This document shows, piece by piece, positions 12,901-24,545 of a stretch of 64,000 bases of DNA. The position numbers and the translations under genes are program-made. This DNA is from Erigeron canadensis (Eukaryota; Streptophyta; Magnoliopsida; Asterales; Asteraceae): contig NC_057761.1 of the NCBI RefSeq assembly GCF_010389155.1, positions 25,194,210 to 25,258,209 of the forward strand, written 5' to 3'. The notes beneath the pieces are model-generated. The model made no database searches, had not been told where the DNA came from, and was given only the letters and a program-made list of their open reading frames with translations. Position 1 is the stretch's first letter, and each line of letters begins with the position of its first letter.

Positions 12901-13889
12901 CACTGTCATGTGTTTACAAGTTAAATTGTGTCACACCATATCTAGGTCAACGAGATTTTACTACCTTTATGAGTATCGGATACAATGGTTAAACAGGGAT
13001 AACATTTGATTGTTTATTGAGACGTAAAATAAACAACAATACTGGTAAAAGGGGACATGGTGAAAAGCATCTTGTTATATTGATTATTGATACTTAAACC
13101 TTGATTTTTATCTTATTGAATCATCTATAGATTTGAAATGTCCACCTCCATTAACATTGGAAACTCAGTAATATGTAATTTGTTATAAGTGCCAACAAAA
13201 TACTAAGTTTGACATTACAGGTAATGCTCCTCTGGATTTCCTCGTTTTGGTTGGTGGGATCATGGATAATACCATTTGTAGCTCACACAGCAGGTTTCAG
13301 AAAGGAATCCCTATCATATAGAGGACAGGCATTATACAGCCTTTTAACAGACGTGGTGGAGGGTACAGCCGGAATTTTAATCCTTAAACTCTGCCTTTCT
13401 AGATTCTGCCCCCTTTCATCCGATTGGTTCAAATTCACCTTTAAAGGAAATTGGCTTTTTGATGTCGGTTTAGGATGCTTCATGTTCCCTTTAGTCAACC
13501 GACTCTCACAAGTCAACCTAAATTTACTTCCCATGCCGCCCCCGGCGCCTGTCACAATGTCAACTGTTGAGCAGTCAATTGTGGCGAGAGATCCCATAGC
13601 CATGGTGCTTTATGCTATTGTCGTTTCCGTTTGTGCCCCTATTTGGGAGGAAATTGTCTTTCGAGGGTTTCTTCTTCCTTCATTAACAAGGTACATGCCT
13701 GTTCCGTCTGCGATTTTGGTGAGCTCATTAGCTTTTGCATTGGCACATTTTAACATGCAGAGATTACTGCCACTCGTGTTTCTTGGGTTCATTATGGGTA
13801 CAGTTTTTGCACGGTCAAAAAACTTATTTCCGTCAATGCTGTTACACAGTCTTTGGAATGCCTTTGTATTTGTAGATCTTATGAGGTGA
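9929..13889 (+). CDS. CAAX amino-terminal protease (CPBP/Abi family), predicted plastid membrane protein
   Basis: Four exons join in phase: 9929-10114, 10864-11013, 11161-11226 and 13221-13889, giving about 356 residues. Exon 1 is a Ser/Asn/His-rich, acid-poor leader typical of a chloroplast transit peptide. Exon 4 carries the membrane domain with the three family motifs: EEIVFRG (13647-13667), where the paired Glu and the Arg are expected catalytic residues; FALAHF (about 13734-13751); and HSLWN (about 13846-13860). Several hydrophobic segments surround them. CPBP proteases are intramembrane metal-dependent or related peptidases; plant plastid members such as SCO4 affect chloroplast development, but the substrate here is unknown. 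All introns start GT and end AG. Intron 1 holds a SINE-like repeat and intron 3 (about 2 kb) a 31-bp tandem duplication. The ATG was chosen as the first one opening the transit-peptide frame. Exon phasing and motifs support an intact gene. Confidence 0.9.
10290..10461 (+). repeat. tRNA-derived SINE-like repeat in intron 1 of the protease gene
   Basis: The segment reads like a plant tRNA-derived SINE. It has an A-box-like 'AGTTTAATTGGCAGC', an A-run, and the B-box GGGTTCAATCC near 10332. These are followed by the body 'TTTGGGTAGGGGTAAGACTG' and 'CAGCCCCCGCATACC', familiar from plant SINEs. Exact ends and target duplications were not determined. Confidence 0.55.
11341..11402 (+). repeat. Two-copy 31-bp tandem duplication
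   Basis: The unit beginning GTATGAAAGACAAAAG and ending GGCTGGCGG is repeated twice with one or two differences, inside intron 3 of the protease gene. Confidence 0.85.
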
Positions 13890-14600
13890 TATTATTTGTG
13901 ACCCAATGGTCACATCTTTTCACCATTTGTGTAAGCATACTTTTTCTTTATAATTATTGATTCGGTTAGTTGTTCATTATAGACGTAGTATAGGATCATT
14001 GTCACACAATATTTGATGCTTGGATATTGAGCTGTGTAAATCAATGTTAAAAGAAAGCTGATAATGAACACATTGCTGTTCAATATTTAATATATCTTTA
14101 TTCTGTGATATAAAAATATTAGCATTGCATCTTTATTTTTGTGGTGTATGAAAATCTTGGAGGGTTCCTTCCAGTAAGTATACATCAAACAACTTGATTA
14201 CTATGGTCGCAGGCGATCTGTCATTTTTGACAACTTGGCCTTTTTCGGTTGATATTTTCCACACAAATAAATATCACTCTGTACTTGTGTGGTACCTTAT
14301 TAGTGATGGTATGTTGCATCAAAATTTTGAATTAGGGTGGACGGAGTGGGTAGGGGAGGGGACCGGTACCGGTTGGCACACCGCGCCGACCCTCCGGTAC
14401 CGGTGGGGTACAGTGGTGCCGGTAGCCATTCCTCTTATTCGACCGTTGGGATTAATAAAAAAAAAAAAAAAAAAAAAAAACGTGGCCCTCACATCTAACG
14501 TCTCTTCCTTTTCTTCTTCTTTTCTCTTTCACTTTCTCAGAACCTCCATTTTTTTTTTTTCCTTTTAAACAATACAAAACACACACATACATATATCATA
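13890..14600. other. 3' region of the protease gene and GC-rich repeat debris
   Basis: The first 250 bases are AT-rich and probably 3' UTR. A GC-rich patch at 14335-14455 (GGTACCGGTTGG-type words) runs into a poly-A of about 20 bases at 14457-14480. That is consistent with an old retroposed fragment, but no family was recognised. The ORF through it is judged spurious. Confidence 0.4.
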
Positions 14601-15585
14601 GGCCAAAGTACTTTTTTCGTCCCTGTGGTTTTTTGAATAAACATTTTTCATCCTCGCCGTTAATTTTTGACTAAAATCGTCCCTGTGGTTTGCATTTCGT
14701 CCCTGCCGTTATAACTTTGCCGTTAAACCCCTCACATGCAAGTCACGTGAGGGGCATTTTTGTCTTTTCATAGAGTTAAGTGCAAAAAACGTCCCTGTGG
14801 TTTATCGTTTTTGCATTTTTCGTCCTCGCCGTTAACAATTCCAGGAAAAAATTTCAAAAAAAAAAAAAAACAAAAATTACCGTACCAATTTAATCCAAAC
14901 AAAACAAAAACCTATATATCTATATTTGAGGATATGTTCAATCACTTTCAAATGCAACCACGTACATACAATATTTTAAATACCGCCGTAATACCCGTAT
15001 CGGAAGATACCCCGCTACAACTATTTCTGATATTTTCGGTATTACCGTTCCGGTATTCACATTTTTTATTTTTTGAATTTTTTAAAAATTATTTTTACAA
15101 TACTTTAATGTTATTTTTTATAATTTGTTATAAAGTACTTATTTGTTTTTTTTTTTTAGTGAATTCTAATTATATTTTGACTATTTTCGTTATATTGTAG
15201 TAACTTTTATAACATTTTTTAAAAAAATAAAATAAATTAAATTAGTTGTACCGACCGGTATTAAATTAGATCCTCATATGTAGGTGTATATATAGGTTTT
15301 TGATTTGAGTTTGTTTTGATTTTTGATTAAATTTTTGTTTGAAAGTTTGTTAAATTCAAGGATGAAAAATGCAAAAATGACGAACCATAAGGACGAATTT
15401 TGTACTTAACCATAGGAACAAATGGGTAAAAAGACAGATATGCCCCTCACGTGCAAGGCACGTGAGGGGGTTAACGGACCCAAGGACGAAATGCAAACCA
15501 CAGGGACGATTTTAGCCAAAAATTAACGGCGAGGGTGTAAAGTGCTTATTCGAAAAACCACAGGGATGAAAAAAGTACTTTGGCT
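14601..15585. mobile_element. MULE-like non-autonomous foldback element with 9-bp target duplication
   Basis: The two arms, 14601-14765 and about 15362-15585, are inverted copies. They share GGCCAAAGTACTTTTTTCGT ends, 'GTCCCTGTGGTTT', and 'CCCCTCACGTG'. The element is bounded by perfect 9-bp repeats TATATCATA at 14592-14600 and 15586-15594. Long terminal inverted repeats with 9-bp duplications are the Mutator signature. No transposase is encoded; the centre (about 14766-15361) is AT-rich with a few GC-rich words such as CCGCCGTAATACCCG. Confidence 0.85.
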
Positions 15586-15594
15586 TATATCATA

Positions 15595-16485
15595 TATCAC
15601 ATATAATTTATCAAACAACAATCATGAACCATTTCTTCAACAATCTTATATTTTTGGAACACGGCCCACCACCCCCAAATATGCCATCGGACTCGTGTTT
15701 ATCCGACAAGATGGAACGGTATAAAATGTTTTAGTTTTAAAAATAAATATAAATGAAATTAAATAGAAAAGGGTGGGGAGGGGTGACGAGGTGCTCCTAG
15801 CATTAGGAGATGGGAGGAGAAGAAAAATCAGGGTGGAGATTACGTGAGTATTACTATGTCTATGTTATTTATTATGATAAATTTTTCAAGTCAATGCCCT
15901 GGCAAAATTAAAATACTTTTTGTGAACTAAAAGCTTTAGTACACAATATCTCAGTATGTAATTTCCTTTTTATGTTGTGTTCAAAATTGTCCAAATACGT
16001 AATCCGAAATTTGATCCGATATTATATCAAAATGTGGATTTTTTGGATATTCAAAAATAGGATATCCCAAGCAGGTTAAGGGGTTTTTTGGCAAGAAGTT
16101 TTAGGACTTTTAGAAGTTTAAAAATCCAAGCTTTTAAAATTAAACTCCAAAAAATATAGCTCTGTTTGGATCGGATATTAATAATAATAATAAAAAAAAA
16201 GTCTCAGTCCTGGGAAAAAAAAAAAAGCTCAAACCCTTAGCAAAGCTTCATCTTGGAGCTTTTTTGCCAAACATATGACGTTCAGGAATCTTGGATGCCC
16301 TGAAAATCCAAAGAATATGCATTTTATTTTATTAATTTTGGTTTCCATTAATTTAATGAGTTACTGGCAATTTTGAATGCCCCATCTCTCATATCTTCCA
16401 CACTTGTACATTCTCATCTTTATGTTGTGGATGCTCTTGTTCCTTCCACAAGCACTCAAATTCGGATATCAAAATCTCAGTATTC
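15595..16485. other. Intergenic AT-rich DNA with a possible small MITE
   Basis: No gene was seen. At about 16079-16280 the words TTTTTTGGCAAGAAG and CTTTTTTGCCAAA face each other, as in hAT-type MITEs, but no target duplication was found. A short purine-rich stretch lies at 15765-15835. Confidence 0.35.
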
Positions 16486-17515
16486 GAAATTGTAAGATGA
16501 TAAATCCCCTTGGGGTTTTCCCTTCTCATTGATCTCAATTTATAGAATTACAAATTACACTTGATTATCTTGAATTATTACATTCGACTACCTCTAAATC
16601 TAAACTAATACATAATACGGTCTAATATACCCCCGCAGTCTAAGGCGGAGGATTCCGGAGACTAAGACTGGACCGAAAATCAATGAAATAAACACGCGGT
16701 AGCCCTTTGGTAAAGATGTCAGAGAAGTTATGCCGGGATGGAACATGGAGAACACGAACTTGACCGCGTTGAACTTTCTCTCGAACGAAATGAATATCAA
16801 TCTCGACTTAGTGCGTTGATGCTGGACCGGATTCTCAGAAAGATAAATGGCACTAACATTATCGGTATACACTAAGGAGGCGCGACGAAGAGGACAGCCA
16901 AGCTCGAGCAATAAATTGCGAATCCAACATAACTCGGAAACAACATTTGCAATGCCCCGATATTCCGCCTCAGCACTAGATCGAGAAACAACTGACTGGC
17001 GTTTAGAGGACCAAGAAACTAGATTGTCCCCCAGAAAAACACAATACCCGGATGTAGAACGCCGAGTATCAAGGCAACCAGCCCAGTCAGCATTAGTGTA
17101 AGCAACAAATGTAGATAAAGAAAATGGTCGCATCCATATACCCATATCAATAGTCCCTTTAATATAACGCAAAATGCGTTTTAATGCAAGAAAGTGATCA
17201 GTATGAGGAGCATGCATGTGCATGCACACCTGCTGAACGGCATACGAGATATCTGGGCGAGTAAAGGTAAGATATTAAAGAGCACCAACCAAACTACGAT
17301 ACAATGTAGGATCATCAAAGGGAACACCGGTTTGAGCACCAAGTTTGCCCGCAGTGTCAACAGGAGTAGAAACAGGGTTACAATCTTGCATCATGTATTA
17401 GTTTAGATTTAGAGGTAGTTGAATGTAATAATTCAAGATAGTCAAGTGTAATTTGTAATTCTATAAATTGATATCAATGAGAAGTAAAACCCCAAGGGGA
17501 TTTATCATCTTACAG
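16486..17515 (-). mobile_element. Copia fragment (RT end and RNase H) flanked by inverted LTR-like repeats
   Basis: Minus-strand coding at about 16640-17390 reads as the end of copia reverse transcriptase (VDTAGKLGAQTGVP, YRSLVGAL, TRPDISYAVQQV) and RNase H (TNADWAGCLDTRRSTSGYCV, SSKRQSVVSRSSAEAEYRGI). A stop interrupts it near 17278, and the RNase H tail is frameshifted. A purine tract (TGCGGGGG on the minus strand) near 16630 precedes a roughly 130-bp LTR-like sequence at 16486-16616. The same sequence recurs inverted at 17394-17515. The RNase H therefore lies between LTR-like copies in opposite orientation, which is not a normal element layout and implies rearrangement. Confidence 0.8.
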
Positions 17516-19722
17516 AAATTTCGTTTCTCCAAAATGCAGATATTGAACACCCGGCCTCATTACAGTAATATAACTACGGGAGGTTCTTTTGAAAATGCAA
17601 TTTATAGATAAGTTGTTCTAGCCCTCTTTGTTATGGTCATTAAGTAGATAAGAATCCAAGAAAGATTACACCACTTTTAAGCATAATATGCATATGTCAC
17701 TTGTAAGCTTTTCTTCTTTTGGTTGTGAAAGTGATCTGCCTTTACACTATAGCCCCATATGCATCATCTTCTTTAACTAGACCCATAAACAGAATGATCA
17801 ATGATCATTACATCTTAATCAGTCTGTCAATTTTGATAATCTAATTATCACAAATTGATATTCTCTATAGAATTACAAAACCCCATTTCAAAGAAGAAAT
17901 AAACTTCTGATCAGATGTCTACATAACGTTACAAGTGCCTTTTGTTGTCGTCAAAGAAGGAGATCAATAAGGGACCATTTCGTCGGTTTTCAAAGTAGTC
18001 TTTTTCTAGATATGGTTTCTACCCTGTTACATTTCTTCATGTCCATTAGTTTCCCCGACATTGATCGGGGACCAGTGTCTCCTATTTTTGTTCTTACTCT
18101 TTGATTTTAGAATAATTCTTTGTAATCTTGAACAACATTACTATCTTTTTTGGCACAGAATGCCTTGTAAGGTTGAATTACCCACCACTCAGATTGTTGG
18201 TGGATGTAAATGTCTGATATTTGCAGTCCAATAAAATTAAGGATATTATAGATATAGATTCTGCACAAAACTATACTGTCTGCTCATCTTGTGGTGTAGA
18301 CTGTAGAAAACCAATTATCCAAGTACCCTGCAACAGGTAAGCAAATCTAATAACATGACTTGTGAAATATCTATATTGTTACTAGTCAAATGTTTGAGCT
18401 TGACCTTAGAAACAACTTGGATAAAGTCCTTCCATATTATTTTTTAGCATAATTCGTCATTTTGAGTGTGTCGTGAGGAGGAAAAAGATGAATTCTCGCG
18501 GACATTTTTATTTTCTCTTCACAAGAAACCAACATGACCTATTATATTAGACATTAACCCAAGTATATCATAATCTGAACACTTTTTATGCTAGGCCCGA
18601 AAGTCATGGAACCAAGAAACAACACTAAAAATAACAATTTTTCGATTGAATTACAAATAAAACTATGAGTGTGAAACAGGACTAAGAATTATGCAGAAGT
18701 GCTAAAAGAAGACTGTTTGCAAAGACTAACTTCACACTGCTGAAGTAATTTTGGTGTTAGTCTTTTCTAGAATCAATAATTAAGTTAGATACACAAGTTG
18801 GGATATATAATAATGAATTTGATTACATAAGTATGTGGAATCTATTGCAAACTTTGTTATTTTAATAGAAGCATGCATGTTTCATTTATATTATACAACT
18901 TCATGTGACAAGTTTGATTGTTTCATGCAATGAATGTTGAGTTGTCCCCTCTATACTCTTAAGTTTTATTACTTGTTTTAAGTATTTTGTAGTCTCAATT
19001 CAATTTCTAAAGGGGCAACTATCCCTTGGGCCCAGAGTCTCTTTTGTTTTCCTAGTATTATCATTCATACAATGATGTTAATTGTGAATCTGAATATGAC
19101 ATCAATCTAAATGTTTGATATATGTTTCATAACAACTTTTTTTGATGTATTTTATATTAAATAGCTAGTACAAGTATTCAATTCCTTTCAATTGTGATTT
19201 TACCATTACTGACAGTTATTTTTGTGCTTTTTGAAGCTTAGGTATCTTCATTATACATACAAAAAGATACTTTCTCTATTCAAATTAGGCTTAAACACTA
19301 CTAATCTACTATAGTACAAGTATAATATCAAATGATGACGTATCAAGGCGTCTTAGTTTCAAAACGATCATAGAGGGAAGTCTGCGTACGCAGTTTTTAA
19401 AAATTTGGTGAATCTAACGTTACAATATAATATGATCGATGCACTTTTGAATATTAAACATAACATGCAACAATACATCATGTAGGGTTCATATTTCTGT
19501 CTCTTCTATTCCTTCCTTTCCCTTATTTTACTGATAAATTAATGTTATCTATAGTGTGAAGGACCACAATAATGATATGTCTTTACATGCACATATATGT
19601 TTTGATGTCTATATATATATATGCATAAATGTATACACATACCACAAGAAATTTGATAAACATATCCATAAGAAGCCCTCAAATCCTTCAATTCATACCT
19701 TAATAATTATTAATTTTCTTCC
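17516..19722. other. Intergenic region upstream of the MAKR6-like gene
   Basis: No coding region or recognisable element was found in about 2.2 kb of AT-rich sequence. A run of TATATA near 19608-19620 lies about 100 bases before the next start codon and may serve as its TATA box. Confidence 0.45.
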
Positions 19723-20698
19723 ATGGAAACTTCAGAATCACTCTCTATTGAGAGCTTCTCATATAGTTGGTTAGTGAACCTAAAACCATCTTTTGAAAGC
19801 CCAAAAGGTTCATTTAGAGACTCTTTTGATGAATCCAATTTCATTGAAATGGACCCAAAACTCTCTGCTTCTCAAAGATTTCTTGTTTTTCATCAAGATT
19901 TTAACTTTGATCAGCCAACATTCCAACCTTGTGTTCATGCCGATGAATTGATTTCCAACGGGATTCTAGTTCCTCTCTTTTTGAAGCCATTGGATGTTGG
20001 AATCTATAATTCTAGTTCCAATTCCACTCCCATTTCACCCATGTCGCCAAACACTCTAGAGAAGTCACGCTCTCTTGAAAGAAGCCGTTCTTTATCTTTT
20101 AGAAGGTATAAAAGATTACCAAAAAGAGTTGTGCAAAAGTATCTGAATTTGGTTAGGTTGATTTGGCTTAGAATGAGAAGAGGAAGATGTGATGCTAATG
20201 CACTACAAAGAGTACAAAGAACCAACACTTGGGAATTTTCAGGCACAATCGAAGCGTGTGGTTCTGATAATTGGTCTAGATCTTGGGTACTTGAGAGCCC
20301 CAAGAGTTGCGCTTCGTCTCCTAGGATAACTGATGCATATGGCGTGGATAATTGTAGAAGATCTTGCGATTCCGAGTGCTCAATCTATGAAGCAGTTCTT
20401 CACTGCAAGAAAACCATTGGTATGAATTTGATCATAATATTCTTATATGTTTTCTAATGGGTTAATTAGTTCTATACAAAGTTAACCAATATCTACTTAA
20501 CATATATATTTACCCATGAAAACCTTCAAACTTTTAAGTCTTGTATGGTTCAAGAGCTTAAGCTTTTATTTCGAATGAAACTTGGTTACCTTTAGATGCA
20601 ATTAATTAACCCTTTTACAATCATAGTATTGGCAAAAATCAGAAATGAAATATATACTTACATCATTCAAAAATTGGTCAATTTCAGGCTGCAAATAA
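19723..20698 (+). CDS. Membrane-associated kinase regulator, MAKR6-like
   Basis: Two exons, 19723-20419 and 20688-20698, join in phase (one base carried over) to give 235 residues. The second exon supplies only the last residues and TAA. MAKR proteins are small plant proteins related to BKI1; they sit at the plasma membrane by basic patches and modulate receptor-like kinases. Seen here are the N-terminal block SFSYSWLVNLKPSFESPKGS, an acidic FIEMDPKLSASQRF segment, the hallmark HADELISNGILVPLFLKP, a Ser-rich middle (SRSLERSRSLSF), and a basic stretch RRYKRLPKRVVQKYL suited to membrane or kinase binding. Assignment to MAKR6 rather than another MAKR rests on the N-terminal block and length, from memory. 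Reading exon 1 straight through the intron would give 244 residues ending in a hydrophobic tail; the GT at 20420 and AG at 20686 make splicing the better model. Confidence 0.82.
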
Positions 20699-23692
20699 AG
20701 GTGTGACATGAAGACACATAGAAGATGCCAAGATAGTACAACTTGTAGATAATGTAAGCCGATATTTGCTTATTTGGATAATATGATTAATTCCATGGAT
20801 GGAAGAGAAGAACCATTATTAGTCCTTACACGTGATGTAATTACTTGTAGTCCAAACTATGCTACCATTTGGATGACCATAAATCAATTTTTGTTGGGAC
20901 TACTACTACTCTACTAGTATTAGCCGTTTCTTTGGTCACCAAAGAAGTTCGAGCTAGGAGGATGATCCATTGTTTTACTTAATTTGTCTACTTAAATCAC
21001 GTACATGAGAGTTTTTATTACTCGTATTATTATTTATTTTTTTTACCTATTATTACTTGTTAATAAAAGGCTCATTCTAGCTAGCTAGCTAGCGTACCAA
21101 TATGTATGTGTAGCATAACATATGCGGATTCAAGTGCTTAGGATAAGAATTTTTTTTTTTTTTCACCCCTAAAAATTAAAAGTGGTCCGAGAAGGGAGTC
21201 AGGTTTGCCCCTCCCCAAAGCCGCCTTTACATACAATCACAAACATCATGATCATATATCTTTCCTACTTAAACGTCATCACAATCAAAACATGATAAAA
21301 TTAACTTGTGGTCGTACCATAACAACCTACTCCCTTAGTACTTGAAGCATTAATTGCTCTGGTTATGGAAAAAATACTAAGTTTACAAATGTTGGCCGGT
21401 TTCGATGGCCTTAAGTAATTACTAAAATTACAGTCGGATAATAATAACATAAATAAAAGGATAAGATAATAAGGAATACCCGACATTTTATAATTCTGTT
21501 ATTGTCTCTAACGTACTATCATCTCAAGTAGCAACCAATTCGTAAAAATATCCTACCTTACAAAGATGTATTTTCAAGACCTATAATAATTATAATAATA
21601 ATATAAACAAAAAAGGTAAGCAATACAACGAATTACACATGATTTTATTGGAAAATGATAAATTTTCTTGATAAATAACATTATAATCTTTTTAATAACC
21701 TTAAAACATGATATGTGGAATCTATTTATTCTCTTTTATTCATTGATTTATGATCATATTTTTAAAAAGATAATTAGGTTAGTTTTATAGAAGGAGTATG
21801 TATTTCATGTACATTTTGCAACTTAATGAGGCCGGTCCTTATACTCGCGTTTTGGGGCGTCCGATGCATGTTCAAGGCTGGAAGCTATTAGCACCATCGC
21901 ATCTTGGGTTGCGTCCAAGGTGTTTCTCCCATTTGTAGATGTTCGGCAATTAACTTGTGGGGCCCAATTTTCGTTTGACCATTACATAAATTAAAAAAAA
22001 AAGAAATTAACTCTCATATGGTGTGTGTGTGAGAGAGAGAGAGAATCATGATGTGCAAGTGTGTGTGAATCGTGATGTGCAGGTGTGTGTATTGTGTGTT
22101 TAGTATCAGGAAGAAGATGCATATCTATATAATTTAATATTAAGTTTCATTTTAACCCTTGGACTTTATTGTATTTACAAGTTAGTTATTTTAGTTTTTA
22201 AAACTTTAGTTTTAACCCAAAATTTATACATAGATTTTTATTAAAATAGTATAATATTTATATTTATTATTAATAAAAGTTTAAATTAATAAATTTATAT
22301 ATAGATTTTTACATTAACAATTATTTAATGTAGAAAAATAAAATAATAAAATAATAGATGAATAATAGAAAAAATGAAAAGGAAGTAGGTAGTATAAGTC
22401 TATAAGAAGGGGGTATTTTTGGAGAGTTTTTTGAAAAAGAAATCTGATCAAGTAAATAGTATAAGGATAGGCCTAACAAGCAAAGATCTAACTACATCAA
22501 ATGTTGGTGGTTTAACGAATGCAACCGACATTATCTACTGGCCGCTTAGAAAATGCCAGCATTAATATCTTGATTAGAAGTACCAAATATCTTCAACTAA
22601 ACTTTGTTTGGTTATCAAGCCTATACAACAAAAATCAATAGAAATACAATTTGATTTTTTTTTAACTACATTCTAATTTACTTCTATTCCCACTCTAAAA
22701 TTACACCACTACAAATAACTTTGCATTTGTCCACATTTTTAGTTAGCGTGAATAAATTAAAAATTGAGTTTAGTGTGCTGGAATGCAACTAACTATGCCC
22801 AAAAGGTTATAGTGTGCACGAACTAACATTTTTTTTTATTATATGCATATACTTAATAAAAAAGTTTATATCATGCAATGTGTATACGTGGCCGCCCGTA
22901 TGAGCAGCCACGTGTAATATTTTTTTCCAATATACCGGCCAACATATGACCAAACTCATCGTCACCTAGCTTCCCCACAAACAAACGCTGATCGCCTACA
23001 TAGTCCTTGAACTGCTATTGCCACGTGTGCCGGAGCTCCGCCTGATGAATTGAATTTTTTTTTTCTTTTTTCCCTTTATATTTCTAGATTTGAAAAATCA
23101 AATGGGAAATAGATATGAAAATCTGGATTCGTTGCTTCAATAGATATATATACGCAGATGAAGAGAAAGATAGAGAGAGAAAAATAGAGCGAGATGGTGA
23201 GGACTGAGGAGGCGGCGGATGTGACCATCTAATATTCCATGGTAATGTCGGTGTCGCCGGAAAAACGAATCCAGCAATGACCACCACCACCTTCCAGATC
23301 CGGCCACACACCCTTAGAAACACCAAGATCCGGCCACCCAAATACTAGTAAAGAATTTAGAAAAAGTGATGTATATCTATATGCAAAAGAAAAAGGAAAT
23401 AAAAAAGGTTGTCGATAAAAGTGGTAAATGTGTTGCGATGGCTGGCTGGCTGCCAGTCAAAAATGGGTTTAGATGGCATTTAATTATTATGGGTTTTTCT
23501 TAATGGAAAACATATACATGGATATATATGAACAATGGGTGATCTGATAATCTGATATTAATTAACATATATATACAGCATATGGTATAATAGAGAAATT
23601 GGAAATATAGATAGACTGATTTGATGATGGTAATTATGTATAGATATATAGATATAGATGTAGATTTGCAGGTGATAGAAAAAAAAATAAAT
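20699..23692. other. Intergenic region after the MAKR6-like gene
   Basis: About 3 kb without a supported gene. The first 400 bases probably include the 3' UTR. A CTAG-repeat microsatellite is at about 21078-21093. A (GT)n(GA)n microsatellite is at 22020-22045, followed by GTGTG-rich DNA to about 22100. A somewhat less AT-rich patch at 21830-21970 resembles no family I recognise. An open frame at 23084-23341 (-) is Pro/Ser-rich, of simple composition, and not supported as a gene. Confidence 0.45.
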
Positions 23693-24312
23693 AAATAACA
23701 TGAGTACCCAAATTTTTATAAACCAACTTTTTTTAGATTTTCACAAAATACCTAACAAAATCGCAATAACAAGTGAAAATCGCAATGAGATTTTGAAAAT
23801 TGCTATGAGATTTAAAAAATCCTTATGAGATTTGGCAAAATCTCATAAAGATTTTATAAAATCGCATAAAGATTTTGAAAATCGCATAGAGATTTTCAAA
23901 ATCGCATTGAGATTTTGATTTTTTTTTATTTTGACTTTTTTTGAAATTTTGACTTCCGCGTTACGTTTTGTGACTTTTTTTTTTTAAGATTTTGACTTTT
24001 TTTAGATTGAAAATACACTATTCAAAATCTTAAAAAAAAGTCAAAATTAAAAAAAAAGTCAAAATCAGAAACAAGTCAAAATCTCATAGAGATTAAATCT
24101 CTATGCGATTTTCAAGATCTCTATGAGATTTTAAAATCTCTATGCGATTTTACAAAATCTCTATGCGATTTTGCAAAATCTCATTGCGATTTTCAAAATC
24201 TTGTTGCGATTTTTACTTTTTATTGCGATTTTGTTGGGTATTTTGTGAAAATTAAAAAAAAGTTGGTTAAATTGGTATATTTTTTCTAAAAATTAGGTAC
24301 TCATGTTATTTT
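23693..24312. mobile_element. Foldback element built of inverted arrays of a roughly 20-bp repeat
   Basis: The ends AAATAACATGAGTACC (23693-23708) and its complement (24297-24312) are inverted copies, followed inward by matching ACAAAATACC and AAAGTTGG words. The left half holds about seven tandem units of the type AATCGCATAGAGATTTTC; the right half holds about seven in the opposite orientation. A CAAAATCTTAAAAAAAAGTC-type palindrome sits in the centre. The whole could form one long hairpin. No coding capacity and no clear target duplication were seen. Confidence 0.75.
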
Positions 24313-24360
24313 CTCAAAAGAAAAAGAAGAAAAAAAGTGTAGAGAAAAAAGAGAATGAAA

Positions 24361-24545
24361 AAGACAAGAATACCCCTCACGTGAGAGGCACATGAGGGGC
24401 TTAACGGAGTTGGCTTGACGGTCAACAAGTCAAAGGACGAACTGTGAAGCTTTTCTTCTTATAAAGGACGATCCATGCGTTTCTGAAGTATAGGGATGAA
24501 ACGTGACTATTTGAGTAAACCACAGGGACGATTTATGTCGTTTAC
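24361..24545 (-). repeat. Fragment related to the 'GTCCCTGTGGTTT' element
   Basis: The segment contains CCCCTCACGTGAGAGGCACA, GGACGA words and AAACCACAGGGACGA. These are the same word set as the right arm of the MULE-like element at 14601-15585, but with different spacing. Only one arm is present, abutting the foldback element on its left. Confidence 0.6.

Noticed and set aside
14194..14568. Open frame (+) through a GC-rich patch and poly-A
   Set aside because: It runs through a homopolymer and encodes poly-lysine; not protein-like.
23084..23341. Open frame (-) of 85 codons with a Pro/Ser-rich stretch
   Set aside because: Simple composition, no domain, no neighbouring exons with matching phase.
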